NCBI RefSeq assembly: GCF_000255705.1
Contig: NZ_JH636441.1
Span: 587,124 to 651,123 of the forward strand
Direction of reading: 5' to 3'
Length of the DNA: 64,000 nucleotides
DNA from: Zavarzinella formosa DSM 19928
GTDB lineage: Bacteria; Planctomycetota; Planctomycetia; Gemmatales; Gemmataceae
Shown: positions 17,601-27,157 of the stretch, in pieces
How the letters are laid out: every line of letters starts with the position of its first letter
Numbering within the stretch: position 1 is the first letter of the stretch
Notes under the pieces: generated by a model
What the model saw: the letters and a program-made list of their open reading frames with translations, nothing else
What the model was told of the DNA's origin: nothing
Databases searched by the model: none
Program-made: the position numbers and the translations under genes

Positions 17601-17819
17601 TTCCGTGGCATCAAGGACGGTGAGGTTGTCACCGCCTGCCAGGCCGCTTGTCCGTCGGGAGCCATCACGTTCGGCGATCTGTCCATCAAGGACAGCATGG
17701 TCAACCAGAAGAAGGCTCAGTCGAACAACTACGGCCTGCTTGCCGAATTGAACACGCTGCCGCGAACCACGTACCTCGCGGCGATCCGAAATCCCAACCC
17801 CGAGATGCCGAGGGCTTGA
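14616..17819 (+). CDS. actB: ACIII iron-sulfur subunit ActB
   Basis: A 1067-residue fusion typical of ActB. An N-terminal Tat signal ([17 protein letters not shown]) is followed by a molybdopterin-oxidoreductase-like domain (about 90-780) and a ferredoxin-like domain (about 825-1040). The iron-sulfur cysteines start at C838 ([11 protein letters not shown]), with further sets [14 protein letters not shown] at 897, [12 protein letters not shown] and CTYCV...CQAACP, enough for four clusters. In known ActB the first domain lacks the cofactor. A His/Asp/Glu-rich linker ([16 protein letters not shown], near residue 780) joins the halves. ATG 14616 has GAGGGA eight bases upstream; an in-frame ATG inside actA is less likely. 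Confidence 0.93.
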   Translation: MALRTDSDNPIESGGGDDLWLGLEHFANTPEFTEMLHREFPEDATAWNDPVSRRTFLTLSGASVALAGIGCSPRPASREKIYPYVKQPEQITPGLPLFFATGHAQQGVTSGILVKSREGRPIKIEGNPSHPGSLGSTDVFMQASLLNLYDPDRSRQVINGRTGDEITWDTAIGQLKGKLPKTAKVRILTETVGSPSLAQTIDTFAKQFTPAAEWVQYEPVNRDNVREGSKLAFGEYVNAVYDFTKALRVVSLDSDFLGGVVGGVRYAKDFNSLRKTAVPGKDKDGHTAMVTPTADQMNRLYSVESTLSPTGAVADHRLPMKSVEIESFVRALAKELGVNAGEGGALPDLAKKWLAPLVKDLQANKGKSIVIAGDHQPAAVHAIVHNINEALGNIGTTVKLTKPVEAKPSNQLADYKKLVEEMAAGKVDAVLILGVNPVYSSPADIDFVGALKKVPLKVHMGSHLDETAILCDYHFNEAHALETWGDGRAFDGTASISQPLIAPLFNGHSILELIASLTTNAALVTGMEIVKTFWQNQPKDGGTPPDFSIWWQHVLQDGVVPKSEFPAVAKKPATTAIPAYKAPGKGTELNLRADPNLFDGRFANNGWLQELPRPITKLTWDNAAIISPKTAADLGFSVGIMRSGGGEHGKAQVDIGELTIGGKKLTVAVWIQPMHVDDSITLYLGSGRERSGQIGNTGFNGFKVRSAESPDISVGAELKPTGEKFILACTQSHFSMEGRRPARSAYLEEFRENPNFAKVAAIAAPEWREIDETLPGNEHKHEEHGHDHDHGEKKSEGGAGKKEEHHEVHDKRTIPLTMYPPTNKEGRRWAMAIDLTQCNGCSVCLIACQAENNVPVVGKTQVTKGREMHWIRVDRYYEGTDPNDAANLVAHFQPVPCQQCEKAPCEVVCPVAATLHSTDGLNDMVYNRCVGTRYCSNNCPYKVRRFNFLTFADWKTDTLKLMRNPEVTVRERGVMEKCTYCVQRIRSAEIEAERQFRGIKDGEVVTACQAACPSGAITFGDLSIKDSMVNQKKAQSNNYGLLAELNTLPRTTYLAAIRNPNPEMPRA

Positions 17820-17824
17820 TTCCG

Positions 17825-19255
17825 ATGGCAACTGGCGTTCTCGCACATGACGGTCATCATTCGTCGGCCCCGCCGCACGTCGAGCCGTTGCCCGTCGCCA
17901 TCGGCGGGCAACACAGCATGGGCTCGGTTTGCGACGCGATCGGCGACATCGCCACATGTGTGAAGCCTCACCCGAAGAACTGGTACATTGTCTTCGGAAT
18001 AGGTTTCACACTCGCGGCCGGTTTTTTGGTCGCGGTCACCTACCTGCTCACCTATGGCACCGGCGTGTGGGGGATCAACGTCCCCACGGCTTGGGGCTTT
18101 GCGATCATCAACTTCGTGTGGTGGATCGGCATCGGCCACGCCGGCACGCTGATCTCCGCGATTTTGCTGCTGCTCCATCAACGGTGGCGGACAAGCATCA
18201 ACCGGTTTGCCGAGGCCATGACGATCTTTGCGGTGATGTGCGCCGGGGTGTTCCCCCTGCTTCACATGGGCCGCCCGTGGCTGGCTTACTGGTTGTTTCC
18301 GTTCCCGAACAATTTCGCGATGTATCCGCAGTTCCGCAGCCCGCTGGCGTGGGACGTGTTCGCGGTGACCACATACGGTACGGTCTCCGTGATCTTCTGG
18401 TATGTCGGCCTCATCCCGGACTTCGGGGTGCTGCGAGATTCGGCGCCCACCAAGATCCAGCGCTGGGCCTACGGGATGCTCTCCCTTGGCTGGCGCGGAT
18501 CGGCGTATCACTGGCGCCGGTACGAAAAGGTGTATTTGATCCTGGCCGGTATCTCGACGCCGCTCGTGTTCTCTGTGCACTCGATCGTGTCGTTCGACTT
18601 CGCCGTGTCCATCGTGCCGCTGTGGCACGCGACGATCTTCCCGCCGTTCTTCGTGATCGGGGCCATTTTCTCCGGCTTTGCGATGGTGCTGTTCCTCGCC
18701 TTGCCTCTGCGAAAGTGGTACGGCCTTGAGGACTTCATCACGGACTGGCACATTGATAATTGTGCCAAGGTGATGTTGGGCACCGGGATGCTCGTGAGTT
18801 ACGGCTACTTCTGCGAAGTTTGGATGGCTTGGTATTCCCACAGTCTGTATGAGGCGGACACGACGTGGCAGCGGCTCTTCGGCCCCTACGGTTGGAGTTA
18901 CTGGACGCTGATTTTCTGTAATTTCATCGCCCCGCAGGTTTTGTGGTATCGCCCGTGGCGGTTGAACCCGTACATCCTGTTCGTGGTGTGTGTGATCGTC
19001 CTCATTGGCATGTGGTTCGAGCGGTATGTGATCGTTATCACGCTCACCCGCGAATACATGCCGTCCATGTGGGGCCGCTATGCCCCGACGGTGTGGGACT
19101 GGTTGCTGTACATCGGGACGTTCGGGATCTTCTTTACCTTCTTCATGTTGTTCGTGCGGTACGTGCCGATGATCTCGATCACGGAAATGCGTGAACTGTT
19201 GCCGAAGAGTGCCGGCGGGCAAGACGGCCACTCGATTGCGGAGGGCCCCCCGTGA
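17825..19255 (+). CDS. actC: ACIII membrane subunit ActC (NrfD/PsrC-like)
   Basis: A 476-residue integral membrane protein of the NrfD/PsrC family, with about ten hydrophobic helices after a short His-rich cytoplasmic N-terminus. Helices include FTLAAGFLVAVTYLLTYG, WWIGIGHAGTLISAILLLL and AGISTPLVFSVHSIVSFDFA. In the ACIII structures ActC holds a quinol site next to the ActB clusters and is a candidate proton path. ATG 17825 lies five bases after the actB stop. The 3' end overlaps actD (GTGA). Confidence 0.93.
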   Translation: MATGVLAHDGHHSSAPPHVEPLPVAIGGQHSMGSVCDAIGDIATCVKPHPKNWYIVFGIGFTLAAGFLVAVTYLLTYGTGVWGINVPTAWGFAIINFVWWIGIGHAGTLISAILLLLHQRWRTSINRFAEAMTIFAVMCAGVFPLLHMGRPWLAYWLFPFPNNFAMYPQFRSPLAWDVFAVTTYGTVSVIFWYVGLIPDFGVLRDSAPTKIQRWAYGMLSLGWRGSAYHWRRYEKVYLILAGISTPLVFSVHSIVSFDFAVSIVPLWHATIFPPFFVIGAIFSGFAMVLFLALPLRKWYGLEDFITDWHIDNCAKVMLGTGMLVSYGYFCEVWMAWYSHSLYEADTTWQRLFGPYGWSYWTLIFCNFIAPQVLWYRPWRLNPYILFVVCVIVLIGMWFERYVIVITLTREYMPSMWGRYAPTVWDWLLYIGTFGIFFTFFMLFVRYVPMISITEMRELLPKSAGGQDGHSIAEGPP

Positions 19256-19818
19256 GTGATGTCATCGAACCGAAGATTTACGGTCTTCTGGCCGAATATG
19301 ACCGGCCCGATCCTCTCATTGAGGCCATCAAGAAGGTCCGGGCCGAAGGATACACGAAGATCGACGGGTACTCCCCGTATGCGGTCGCCGGAATTGCCGA
19401 CGCCCTCGGTTTCATCAAAACCGAAATGGCGACGATTATGCTTTGCGGCGGCCTCGTCGGCTCGACCAGCGCGTTCCTGATGCAATGGTGGACGAACGCC
19501 ATCGACTATCCGATTAACATCGGCGGCCGGGCGTCGCTGGACGTGTTCGAGTTCCTCAAGAGCTGGCCGTCCTTCATCCCGATTACGTTTGAAGGGGGCA
19601 TTCTGACATGCGCCCTCAGTGGTGTGTTTGGCTTGATTGCGATCTGCGGCCTGCCGCGACCGCACCACCCGTTGTTCAATGCGAATATTTTCTCCCGATG
19701 CTCGCGAGACCGGTTTTTCCTGTCCGTCGAGGCAACGGATCCGAAGTTTGACCTTGAGGCGACGAAGGCCCTGCTGGCTACTCTGTCGCCGATGTCCGTG
19801 ACGGAGGTGCCCGCGTGA
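19252..19818 (+). CDS. actD: ACIII subunit ActD (DUF3341)
   Basis: A 188-residue membrane protein with a cytoplasmic N-terminal domain (IYGLLAEYDRPDPLIEAIKK, the DUF3341 opening) and two membrane helices near residues 63-83 and 100-142. In ACIII, ActD flanks the membrane core. The start is GTG at 19252, overlapping the actC stop by four bases. Its own stop overlaps actE in the same way. Confidence 0.92.
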   Translation: MSDVIEPKIYGLLAEYDRPDPLIEAIKKVRAEGYTKIDGYSPYAVAGIADALGFIKTEMATIMLCGGLVGSTSAFLMQWWTNAIDYPINIGGRASLDVFEFLKSWPSFIPITFEGGILTCALSGVFGLIAICGLPRPHHPLFNANIFSRCSRDRFFLSVEATDPKFDLEATKALLATLSPMSVTEVPA

Positions 19819-20591
19819 AACCGAGCAACCGAGTGGTTCGTTACGGGGCTTTTGTGACTGCCCTCCTGACACTGACGGCCTGCCAGCAACGGATGGCGAG
19901 CCCGCCGCAATATCGCCCGTTGATGGAAACGGAATTTTTTCCCGACAAGCGTTCTTCACGTCCGCTGGAGGAAGGGACTGTCCACCGGGCGCAACTGCTG
20001 GACGATAATCCATTGGTGTCCGGCCTGACCCCCGAGGGGAAGAAGCAGCAAACCGTGACCGTTCCCGGCGTGGCCAACGCCATGAGCGGGGCCGGGATTC
20101 CGAACAAGACATCGAATTTCGTTGATGCGTTTCCCTTCCAGTTGGCGAAGGAAGACGTGGTTCGCGGACAGGAGCGTTACCAGATTTACTGTGTGCCGTG
20201 CCATAGCCCGCTGGGCGATGGTCGGGGCAAGATCTGGGAACGCGGCTACCTGGCTCCGCCGAGCTATCATTTGACGAATGACCCCGAATTGCTCGCCAAA
20301 GATCCGAAACACGGGCGGTCCCGCGGATTCGGGTTCTACGACGTGAAGGGGGCCGATGGCAAGCCTCTCGCCCTGCGGGATGTGCCGGTCGGATACATTT
20401 TTGAAATCATCACCAAGGGCTATGGCGGCATGCCCGAACACGCTTCGCAGATCCCTGTGGCTGATCGCTGGCGCATTGCCGCCTACGTGAAGTCCCTGAT
20501 GATCAGCCAGAACGCCGGCAAGGACGGGGCGCTCAAGCTCAGCGACAAGCAATGGGCGGACGTCGAGAAAGAACTGGGGGAGCGGAAATGA
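19815..20591 (+). CDS. actE: ACIII monoheme cytochrome c lipoprotein ActE
   Basis: A 258-residue protein with a signal peptide ending in a lipobox (LLTLTAC), so it is probably lipid-anchored at the periplasmic face, and one heme c site CVPCH starting at C126. A likely distal methionine lies in YGGMPEHASQIP. ActE is the monoheme cytochrome of ACIII, receiving electrons from ActA/ActB. The start is GTG overlapping actD by four bases, and the stop overlaps actF (ATGA). Confidence 0.93.
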   Translation: MKPSNRVVRYGAFVTALLTLTACQQRMASPPQYRPLMETEFFPDKRSSRPLEEGTVHRAQLLDDNPLVSGLTPEGKKQQTVTVPGVANAMSGAGIPNKTSNFVDAFPFQLAKEDVVRGQERYQIYCVPCHSPLGDGRGKIWERGYLAPPSYHLTNDPELLAKDPKHGRSRGFGFYDVKGADGKPLALRDVPVGYIFEIITKGYGGMPEHASQIPVADRWRIAAYVKSLMISQNAGKDGALKLSDKQWADVEKELGERK

Positions 20592-21955
20592 GTGACGCCG
20601 CCGCAAACACGACGGCTTTTCAGGAGACCCCGGAATACCGGCACGAACTCCTGAGCGGTCCCCGGACAAAAGCCCTGCTGATTGGAATTGCGGGTTTCGT
20701 TGCTTATGGCGTGATCGGGGGAGCCCTCGTCAGCCTCGGGCAAGCCGATGTTCAGCAGTTCATGATTGCCTACTTGGTGGGCTTCTTGTTCTGGGTCTCG
20801 ATGAGCCTTGGAAGTTTGTTCTTCCAGTCCATTCATTACGTGACTGGCGGCCGTTGGGGCATCCTGATGCGGCGGCCGATGGAAGCGCACATGCGCACGT
20901 GGGCCTTTGGCTTCGTGCTGTTTCTTCCCGTCATTGGAATGATGTTCGCCGGGAAATCCTCTATTTACTGGTGGGCCGGACATCATCCGGGCGAGCACGA
21001 ACATGCCGCCACCGAGGGCAAGAAGGAAGAAGAAAAGGCTGCCCACAAGGAAGCAGCCGAGGGGTCGTGGCATCGCAAGAATGTGACGAAGCCGAACTTG
21101 GAAATCGACGAAGACCGCAAGGTCGCCGAGTATTTGAACCCGGTGTTCACGGCCGTTCGTGGCGTCCTTTATTTCTTGATCGTCGGCGGGGCGATGTTCT
21201 GGATTCTCAGCAACGCGATGAAAGCGGAAAACAGCCCCGATGAAGAAGCCGGCCGGATTGCCCGCAACAGGCAGAAATATGCCGGAACTGTCGGTATTGT
21301 GATTTTCGCGCTGATGATGGCGTTCATCTCCACAGACTGGATTATGTCGCTTGAAAAGACGTTCGCGTCGTCGATGTTCCCGGTCATTGTGTTCGACAAC
21401 GCCGCGATTATCACCTATGCCTCGGGCATGTTGACGCTCTTGTATCTGAAAGAGAAGAAGCATCCGCACTTTGAGAATTTGTTCCCGCCCACCGAGCAGA
21501 TTCACTTGGGGAGCATGTTGCTGGCGTTCACCCTGGCGTGGACCTACTTCAACTTCTCCCAGTTCATGCTGATCTGGATCGGGAACCTGCCGGAAGAAAT
21601 CCCGTATTACCTCCGCCGCACGACGAACGGCTGGCAGTATTACGCGATCATTATGACGGTGTTCCACTTCTTCGTGCCGTTCATGCTGTTGCTGTTCCGG
21701 CATGTGAAGTCGGATCCGAAGGTGCTTCGATGGGTTTGTATCGGTTTGCTGATTGTCTGCTTCACGGACGTGTTCTGGTGGATTAACCCGACCTTCATCC
21801 ACGAGAACTTCAGCGTGTATTGGCTGATGGACATTGCGGCTTGGTTCGGCGTCGGCGGCGTGTGGATCTGGTATTACCTCGGACAGCTTGCCAAACGGCC
21901 GCTGCTCCCGACACGGGAACTGTACATTCTGGAGGCTTACAATCATGGGCATTGA
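20588..21955 (+). CDS. actF: ACIII membrane subunit ActF
   Basis: A 455-residue integral membrane protein, paralogous to ActC in the NrfD-like fold, with about ten helices. A charged loop of about 50 residues after the third helix carries a His/Glu/Lys-rich run (HHPGEHEHAATEGKKEEEK) not expected in all homologues. In ACIII, ActF pairs with ActC to form the membrane core. ATG 20588 overlaps the actE stop. The 3' end overlaps the next gene by 11 bases. Confidence 0.92.
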   Translation: MSDAAANTTAFQETPEYRHELLSGPRTKALLIGIAGFVAYGVIGGALVSLGQADVQQFMIAYLVGFLFWVSMSLGSLFFQSIHYVTGGRWGILMRRPMEAHMRTWAFGFVLFLPVIGMMFAGKSSIYWWAGHHPGEHEHAATEGKKEEEKAAHKEAAEGSWHRKNVTKPNLEIDEDRKVAEYLNPVFTAVRGVLYFLIVGGAMFWILSNAMKAENSPDEEAGRIARNRQKYAGTVGIVIFALMMAFISTDWIMSLEKTFASSMFPVIVFDNAAIITYASGMLTLLYLKEKKHPHFENLFPPTEQIHLGSMLLAFTLAWTYFNFSQFMLIWIGNLPEEIPYYLRRTTNGWQYYAIIMTVFHFFVPFMLLLFRHVKSDPKVLRWVCIGLLIVCFTDVFWWINPTFIHENFSVYWLMDIAAWFGVGGVWIWYYLGQLAKRPLLPTRELYILEAYNHGH

Positions 21956-22574
21956 AGCGCACAGTGAGCAGTTCACGATTCAGGGTCCGACTCACAAGCT
22001 CCCTTATGAGCCGGACAAGTTTTCGGTGAAGCCGATTTTGATGGTGCCGTTTGCGGTGATTGCCACCGGCATCGGTGCCTTCATTATCACGACGCTGATC
22101 TTTGACAACATCTTTGACCCGGCTGTCAAAGAAACGTCTACGTTCCAAGAAGCGGCCACTCGAGGTCAGGCCCCGTTGAATGAGCGGATGGCCCGGATTT
22201 CTTCGACAGACCCGAAGGCTGATGTCAACGCTCCTCGATTGGAATGGGTGCGTGTGACAGAACCCGTGTACAGCGAGGATGACAAGGAGAAGAAGAATCC
22301 TTTGGTCACCAGTGAATGGACGACCGCCCTGCCGAAGAAGACCGGGAACTCCCCCGAATATCACCCGGAAGATTTGCGGGCTGACCGTCAACCCGGTTTG
22401 ACCGGCTACGCGAAATCGAAGGATGGCCTCACCAAGATTCCCGTGGACAAGGCGATGGACCTGATCACCGGCGGGTTGGTGGGCGTTCAACCGAACGCGA
22501 AGCCGCTGCCGATCAACGCGGATTGGGACAGGCCGAAGGAATCGAACGGCGGCCAGCCGACCACGAAGAAGTAA
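21945..22574 (+). CDS. Putative ACIII-associated one-TM protein
   Basis: A 209-residue protein with a short cytoplasmic N-terminus, one membrane helix (about residues 32-50, MVPFAVIATGIGAFIITTLIF) and a polar periplasmic domain of about 155 residues without heme or Cys motifs. It overlaps actF by 11 bases and has a GGAGG ribosome site inside it, so it is surely co-translated with the complex. Position suggests a role like the small accessory subunits of ACIII or a link to the oxidase, but I do not recognise the domain. Confidence 0.7.
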   Translation: MGIEAHSEQFTIQGPTHKLPYEPDKFSVKPILMVPFAVIATGIGAFIITTLIFDNIFDPAVKETSTFQEAATRGQAPLNERMARISSTDPKADVNAPRLEWVRVTEPVYSEDDKEKKNPLVTSEWTTALPKKTGNSPEYHPEDLRADRQPGLTGYAKSKDGLTKIPVDKAMDLITGGLVGVQPNAKPLPINADWDRPKESNGGQPTTKK

Positions 22575-22611
22575 CGCGACCTTAAACCGCCCGATTGACC
22601 CCCGTGAAATT

Positions 22612-23565
22612 GTGAGTAACCCAACCGTGCGTTTGTTCATCACCAATCAGCGACAGACGATGCGAGGCCTGGTGGCCTTGATTGTCGCCCTGTCGGGATC
22701 GGTGATCGCGTCGGCCGGGGACGGGCTGGCTCCGGCCAGTGAAGCTCCCGACAAGACCAAACACGATGTCGGCATCGATCAAAAGCGTGGCGACAAGATT
22801 CCACTCGATTTGTCTTTCACGGATGAAAACGGTAATGAAGTCTCGCTGAATGATTGCATCGGCGGCAAGCCGAGCATTCTCATCATGGCTTACTACCGTT
22901 GTCCCGTGCTATGCGGCGAGGTGCTGGCGGGCGTGTTGGATGCCGCGAAGAACTTGAAGACGTTCACAATTGGCAAAGAGTTCAATGTGGTGACCGTCAG
23001 TTTCGATCCGAAGGAAGCCCCGGAATTGGCTCTCGCCAAGAAGCGGCACTTTGTCAATGAATATGGCCGCAAGGAAGCTGACTTTGGCTGGAAGTTTCTG
23101 ACCACAAAGAACAAGAAGAACATTGACCAATTGGCTGCGGCTGTTGGATTCCGTTACGAGTACGACAAGTCGATCAAGGAATACAACCATGCCAGCGGCA
23201 TCATGATTATCACGCCCGAGGGGATCATTTCCCAATACATGCCGGGCATTGACTACATGCGGAACGACGACGGGTCGATGCCCGAGGAAAAATCCAAGCA
23301 TCTCCGCGAAGCCCTGACGAACGCGGGTGACGGGAAGATCGGTGATTGGAGCGAACGAATTTTTCTCACCTGCTTCCGGTATAGCCCGCACACCGGAAAG
23401 TATACCGCGAACGTGAAGTTTATCGTACAGTGCGGCGGTGTGTTGACGCTCTTGGTGATCGGTGTCGGATTGATCCGGGAACTGCGACGATCCAAGAACC
23501 GCCGCGTGAAGGAAATGGCCGAAAATACCGCTGAAACGAAGACTGAAATGGATCGAGCCATATGA
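22612..23565 (+). CDS. SCO1/SenC-family copper chaperone
   Basis: A 317-residue protein. A signal or anchor sequence lies at residues 17-38, followed by a thioredoxin-like SCO domain with copper ligands C97 and C101 in YYRCPVLCGEV and H193 in YNHASG. A C-terminal membrane helix is near residues 275-293. SCO proteins deliver copper to the CuA site of cytochrome oxidase subunit II, which is encoded next. The start shown is GTG 22612; ATG 22660 would begin right at the signal sequence and is a real alternative, since neither has a strong ribosome site. The stop overlaps coxB. Confidence 0.9.
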   Translation: MSNPTVRLFITNQRQTMRGLVALIVALSGSVIASAGDGLAPASEAPDKTKHDVGIDQKRGDKIPLDLSFTDENGNEVSLNDCIGGKPSILIMAYYRCPVLCGEVLAGVLDAAKNLKTFTIGKEFNVVTVSFDPKEAPELALAKKRHFVNEYGRKEADFGWKFLTTKNKKNIDQLAAAVGFRYEYDKSIKEYNHASGIMIITPEGIISQYMPGIDYMRNDDGSMPEEKSKHLREALTNAGDGKIGDWSERIFLTCFRYSPHTGKYTANVKFIVQCGGVLTLLVIGVGLIRELRRSKNRRVKEMAENTAETKTEMDRAI

Positions 23566-24692
23566 TTTTGCAAACAACGATCCTCCCCGAACAGGCCACC
23601 GAAATGGCCTGGCACGTGGACAACCTGTTCTGGTTTATCACGGTTGTGACCACGGTGGTGAGCTTGGGTGTCTACGCGGCCGTTTTCGGCTTCTGCGTCG
23701 TCTATCGACGCAAGCCGGACGAAGAAGTGCAGACGCCCCGTATCCTCGGCTCCCACAAACTGGAACTCATCTGGTCCATCCTGCCGTTGGGTATCTTCCT
23801 GGTGATGTTCGCGTGGGGCGCATGGGTCTACAACATGGCCATGCATGCCCCGGACGACGTGCCGGAGATGTATGTCGTCGGCAAGCAATGGATGTGGAAG
23901 GTCCAGTATCCCGGCGGGCAACGAGTGATTCTCGGGGCCAATTCCGGTGATTACAAGGACGATATTGGCGGCGAGGCGAAGTTCGAGGGAGTGATGGTGC
24001 TGGCGGTAAACAAGCCGGTGAAGGTCATCGTCACATCCGAAGACGTGATTCACGACTTCGGCATCCCGGCGTTTCGCTCCAAACTCGACGCCGTCCCCGG
24101 CCGATACACGACCACTTGGTACAAGCCCACCAAAACCGGCGAATACCACGTCTTTTGCGATCAATACTGCGGCACCAACCACAGTCTGATGGTCGGCAAA
24201 GTTCGTGTGGTTGAGCAGGCTGAATATGATGCTTGGCTGGAAGGAACATACAAGACCGGCCCCGGCAAGAACGCCGTGGACGGATCGCTGGCCCACCAAG
24301 GCCGGCAATTGTTCATGAAGCTGAATTGCATCCAATGCCACAACACGGAAAACCCGCGTGCTCCGATCCTTGAGGAAGTGTTCAAATCCAAGCGGGCCTT
24401 TAAGGGTGGCACTGCTGGATTCGCTGATGAGAATTATCTGCGCGAATCAATCCGCAAGCCGCGGGCGAAGATTCGCGAAGGGTGGGAGCCGATCATGCCC
24501 GCCTATGGCACGGAGGGGGCGAACGCCCTTTCGGAGGATGACTTGGTCAAGGTGATTGCGTACATCAAATCGCTGCGAAAGGGTGAGACACCGGTGCTGA
24601 ACCAAAATTGGGTTCCCCCGATCGGGAGCAACACTGGCCCTGCGGCCGACGAACCCCAACCGACCCCGCCGTCCGCCGGAGGCATGAAATGA
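23562..24692 (+). CDS. coxB: Cytochrome c oxidase subunit II with cytochrome c
   Basis: A 376-residue caa3-type subunit II. Two N-terminal membrane helices (about 22-46 and 70-92) precede a cupredoxin domain whose CuA motif CDQYCGTNHSLM starts at C199. A Gln stands where most enzymes have Glu, whose backbone carbonyl is the ligand, so function should hold. A C-terminal cytochrome c domain has CIQCH at 256-260 and a likely distal Met in IMPAYG. The tail is Pro-rich. Fused cytochrome c lets the oxidase take electrons directly from ACIII. ATG overlaps the SCO1 stop; the stop overlaps coxA. Confidence 0.95.
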   Translation: MILQTTILPEQATEMAWHVDNLFWFITVVTTVVSLGVYAAVFGFCVVYRRKPDEEVQTPRILGSHKLELIWSILPLGIFLVMFAWGAWVYNMAMHAPDDVPEMYVVGKQWMWKVQYPGGQRVILGANSGDYKDDIGGEAKFEGVMVLAVNKPVKVIVTSEDVIHDFGIPAFRSKLDAVPGRYTTTWYKPTKTGEYHVFCDQYCGTNHSLMVGKVRVVEQAEYDAWLEGTYKTGPGKNAVDGSLAHQGRQLFMKLNCIQCHNTENPRAPILEEVFKSKRAFKGGTAGFADENYLRESIRKPRAKIREGWEPIMPAYGTEGANALSEDDLVKVIAYIKSLRKGETPVLNQNWVPPIGSNTGPAADEPQPTPPSAGGMK

Positions 24693-26401
24693 GCACTGAG
24701 CTGGGACACACAAAGAGCGGGGCCTCGCTCGATCATCACGACAGTCATCCGCAGGCCGACGCCGACCACGGGCATCACCCCAGCTATCTTCATGATGGCT
24801 ATGGCTGGCGCAGTTGGTTGTTCACCGTCGATCATAAGCGCATCGGCATTATGTACCTGGTGGCCATCATCGGGTTCTTCTTTGTCGGCGGCATGCTGGC
24901 CGGTTTGGTGCGGTTTAACTTGGTTTCCCCCACCGGGGCCTTGTTGGACAACGACCAGTACAACAAAGTCTTTACGGCCCACGGGGTCGTGATGCTTTTC
25001 TTCGTGCTGATTCCCGCCGTTCCGGGCGTGATGGGGAATTTCTTCGTTCCCATCATGATCGGGGCGAAGGACATGGCCTTCCCCAAGCTGAACATCGCCT
25101 CTTGGTATGTTTGGATGTTGGGGGCGATCTTCGCCGTCACCGCCCTGATGACCGGCGGGATTGACACCGGGTGGACGCTCTATCCTCCGTATAGTTCGCG
25201 TTCGAGCCACTCGAACGTCGTGCCGGGAGCGATGGGGGTGTTCATCTCCGGGTTCTCGTCCATCATGACCGGTTTGAACATCATCGTCACCGTTCACCGG
25301 ATGCGGGCGCCGGGGATGACGTGGGGCCGCTTGCCCCTGTTCATCTGGGCGCAGTATGCCACCAGCCTGATTCAGTTGCTCGGCACCCCGGTGCTGGCCA
25401 TCGCCCTGACCCTCTTGATGGTCGAAACGGCCACGGGATGGACCGGCAACCCGGTCGGGATCTTTGATCCGGCTTTGGGAGGCGATCCGCTGTTGTTCCA
25501 GCACTTGTTCTGGTTCTACTCCCACCCGGCCGTGTACATCATGATTCTGCCGGGGATGGGCGTCGTCAGTGAGATTCTCACCTGCTTCTCCCGCAAGAAC
25601 GTGTTTGGTTATCAAGCCATCGCGTGGTCGTCGGTCGGCATCGCCGTCGTCGGCTTCATCGTGTGGGCTCACCACATGTTCGTCGCCGGGATCAGCTACT
25701 ATGCGGCCCTGTTGTTCAGCCTCTTGAGCATGTTGGTCGCCGTTCCATCGGCCATTAAGGTGTTTAACTGGACAGCCACGCTTTATCGTGGGTCGATCAC
25801 CTTCCAGGCGCCGATGGTTTTCTCCCTCGGCTTCATGGTGTTGTTCACCATCGGCGGGGTGACAGGCTTGTTCCTCGCCACGCTGGGAACGGATATCCAT
25901 TTGCACGACACTTACTTCGTGGTGGCTCACTTCCACTTCGTGATGGTCGGCGGGATGGTGCTGGCGTTCATGGCGGCCCTCCACTTCTGGTGGCCGAAGA
26001 TGACGGGTGTGATGTACTCCGACTTCTGGAGTCGTCTCGCCGCCATTGTGATCTGCCTTGGCTACTTCCTGACGTTCATGCCGCAGTTTTACCTTGGCTA
26101 TCACGGGATGCCGCGACGCTATCCGAACTATCCGCCGGAAATGCGTGTGTTCAACGTGTTGTCCACCGCCGGTTACACTGTGCAATTGGCCGGGTTCTTG
26201 ATGACGGCCACTTATCTTGCCTTGTCCATCTTCTTCGGCAAGAAGGCCGGCCCGAACCCTTGGGGGGCCACCGGGCTGGAATGGGCCATCCCGAGCCCGC
26301 CGATCACGCATAACTTCGAGCACACGCCGAAGGTGGTCGCGGGGCCGTATGAGTATTCCTTGAACTTGACGCAAACCGGGGAGAAGGCCGATGTCCGCTA
26401 G
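24689..26401 (+). CDS. coxA: Cytochrome c oxidase subunit I (A2-type)
   Basis: A 570-residue heme-copper oxidase subunit I with about twelve helices. Seen are the low-spin heme region ([12 protein letters not shown]), the CuB/Tyr segment FYSHPAVYI with Y277 and S278, AHHMFVAG for the CuB histidine pair, and [17 protein letters not shown] with the heme ligands. The Tyr-Ser pair in place of the glutamate of GHPEV marks the A2 subfamily of proton-pumping oxidases, as in Rhodothermus and Thermus caa3. It overlaps coxB by four bases and coxC by 11. The N-terminal 35 residues are His-rich and cytoplasmic. Confidence 0.96.
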   Translation: MSTELGHTKSGASLDHHDSHPQADADHGHHPSYLHDGYGWRSWLFTVDHKRIGIMYLVAIIGFFFVGGMLAGLVRFNLVSPTGALLDNDQYNKVFTAHGVVMLFFVLIPAVPGVMGNFFVPIMIGAKDMAFPKLNIASWYVWMLGAIFAVTALMTGGIDTGWTLYPPYSSRSSHSNVVPGAMGVFISGFSSIMTGLNIIVTVHRMRAPGMTWGRLPLFIWAQYATSLIQLLGTPVLAIALTLLMVETATGWTGNPVGIFDPALGGDPLLFQHLFWFYSHPAVYIMILPGMGVVSEILTCFSRKNVFGYQAIAWSSVGIAVVGFIVWAHHMFVAGISYYAALLFSLLSMLVAVPSAIKVFNWTATLYRGSITFQAPMVFSLGFMVLFTIGGVTGLFLATLGTDIHLHDTYFVVAHFHFVMVGGMVLAFMAALHFWWPKMTGVMYSDFWSRLAAIVICLGYFLTFMPQFYLGYHGMPRRYPNYPPEMRVFNVLSTAGYTVQLAGFLMTATYLALSIFFGKKAGPNPWGATGLEWAIPSPPITHNFEHTPKVVAGPYEYSLNLTQTGEKADVR

Positions 26402-27107
26402 AGTGGGCGCCCTCTGCGGGCATTTCGAGGACATTGAACAACAACGCGGGGCCGAGCGCCTCGGCATGTGGATGTTCCTCGCCACGGAAATCTTGTTCTT
26501 CGGCGGCGTGTTCCTCGCGTACACCGTATATCGGAACTGGTACTCGAAGGATTTCGCCGCGATCAGCAGTCTGTTGAACGTCACGATCGCCGGGATCAAC
26601 TCGGTGTTCCTGCTGGTCAGCAGCATGACGATCACGTTCGCCATCCGGGCGTGCCAGTTGGGCAACAACAGCGCCCAGCGGAAGTATTTGCTGGCGACCG
26701 CGTTGCTGGGAAGCGCGTTCATGGGCCTCAAGGCTTATGAATACGCGACGGACTACCATGAGGGATTGGTCCCGTGGTCGTCCAACTTCGGCAAGGAAAC
26801 CCTGCACGGCCACGAAAAGCCGATGCTTCAAGTGTGGGAAGAAGAAGGCGTCGCCCCGGAACGGGTGAAGATGTTCCTGTTCTTCTACTACTGCATGACC
26901 GGCATTCACGGTGTCCACTTGATCATCGGAATTGCCTGCGTGCTGTACCTGTACATCCGCTCCGTGAACAAGTCGCTCACGGCGGACAAGTATGTGGCCA
27001 TTGAAGTGACGAGCCTTTACTGGCACTTGGTGGACGCCATCTGGCTGTTCATCATGCCGTTGCTTTACCTGGCCGGTCCGCACACCACGCATCAATTGGG
27101 ACTTTGA
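26391..27107 (+). CDS. coxC: Cytochrome c oxidase subunit III
   Basis: A 238-residue membrane protein with five to six helices, including LGMWMFLATEILFFGGVFLAY, the conserved first helix of subunit III, and GIHGVHLIIGIACVLYLY followed by SLYWHLVDAIWLFI. It stabilises subunit I. It overlaps coxA by 11 bases and is followed by a short gap containing a small GC hairpin (27123-27139) before coxD. Confidence 0.94.
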   Translation: MSARVGALCGHFEDIEQQRGAERLGMWMFLATEILFFGGVFLAYTVYRNWYSKDFAAISSLLNVTIAGINSVFLLVSSMTITFAIRACQLGNNSAQRKYLLATALLGSAFMGLKAYEYATDYHEGLVPWSSNFGKETLHGHEKPMLQVWEEEGVAPERVKMFLFFYYCMTGIHGVHLIIGIACVLYLYIRSVNKSLTADKYVAIEVTSLYWHLVDAIWLFIMPLLYLAGPHTTHQLGL

Positions 27108-27122
27108 TTCACGAACGTCAAA

Positions 27123-27139
27123 CGGGCGTCTGACGCCCG
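27123..27139. repeat. Short GC-rich hairpin between coxC and coxD
   Basis: CGGGCGT CTG ACGCCCG is a perfect 7-bp stem with a 3-base loop in the 50-base gap inside the oxidase operon. No T-tract follows, so it may tune relative expression or mRNA decay rather than terminate. Confidence 0.5.
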
Positions 27140-27157
27140 CCCATCAGGGAATTAATA

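Noticed and set aside
15384..17957. An 857-codon open frame on the minus strand across actB
   Set aside because: It is antisense to actB with its Fe-S and Tat motifs, and its composition is that of a shadow frame.
24503..26731. A 742-codon open frame on the minus strand across coxB/coxA/coxC
   Set aside because: It is antisense to three clearly assigned oxidase genes, has no recognisable domain, and is rich in His, Arg and Gly as expected of a mirror frame in GC-rich DNA.
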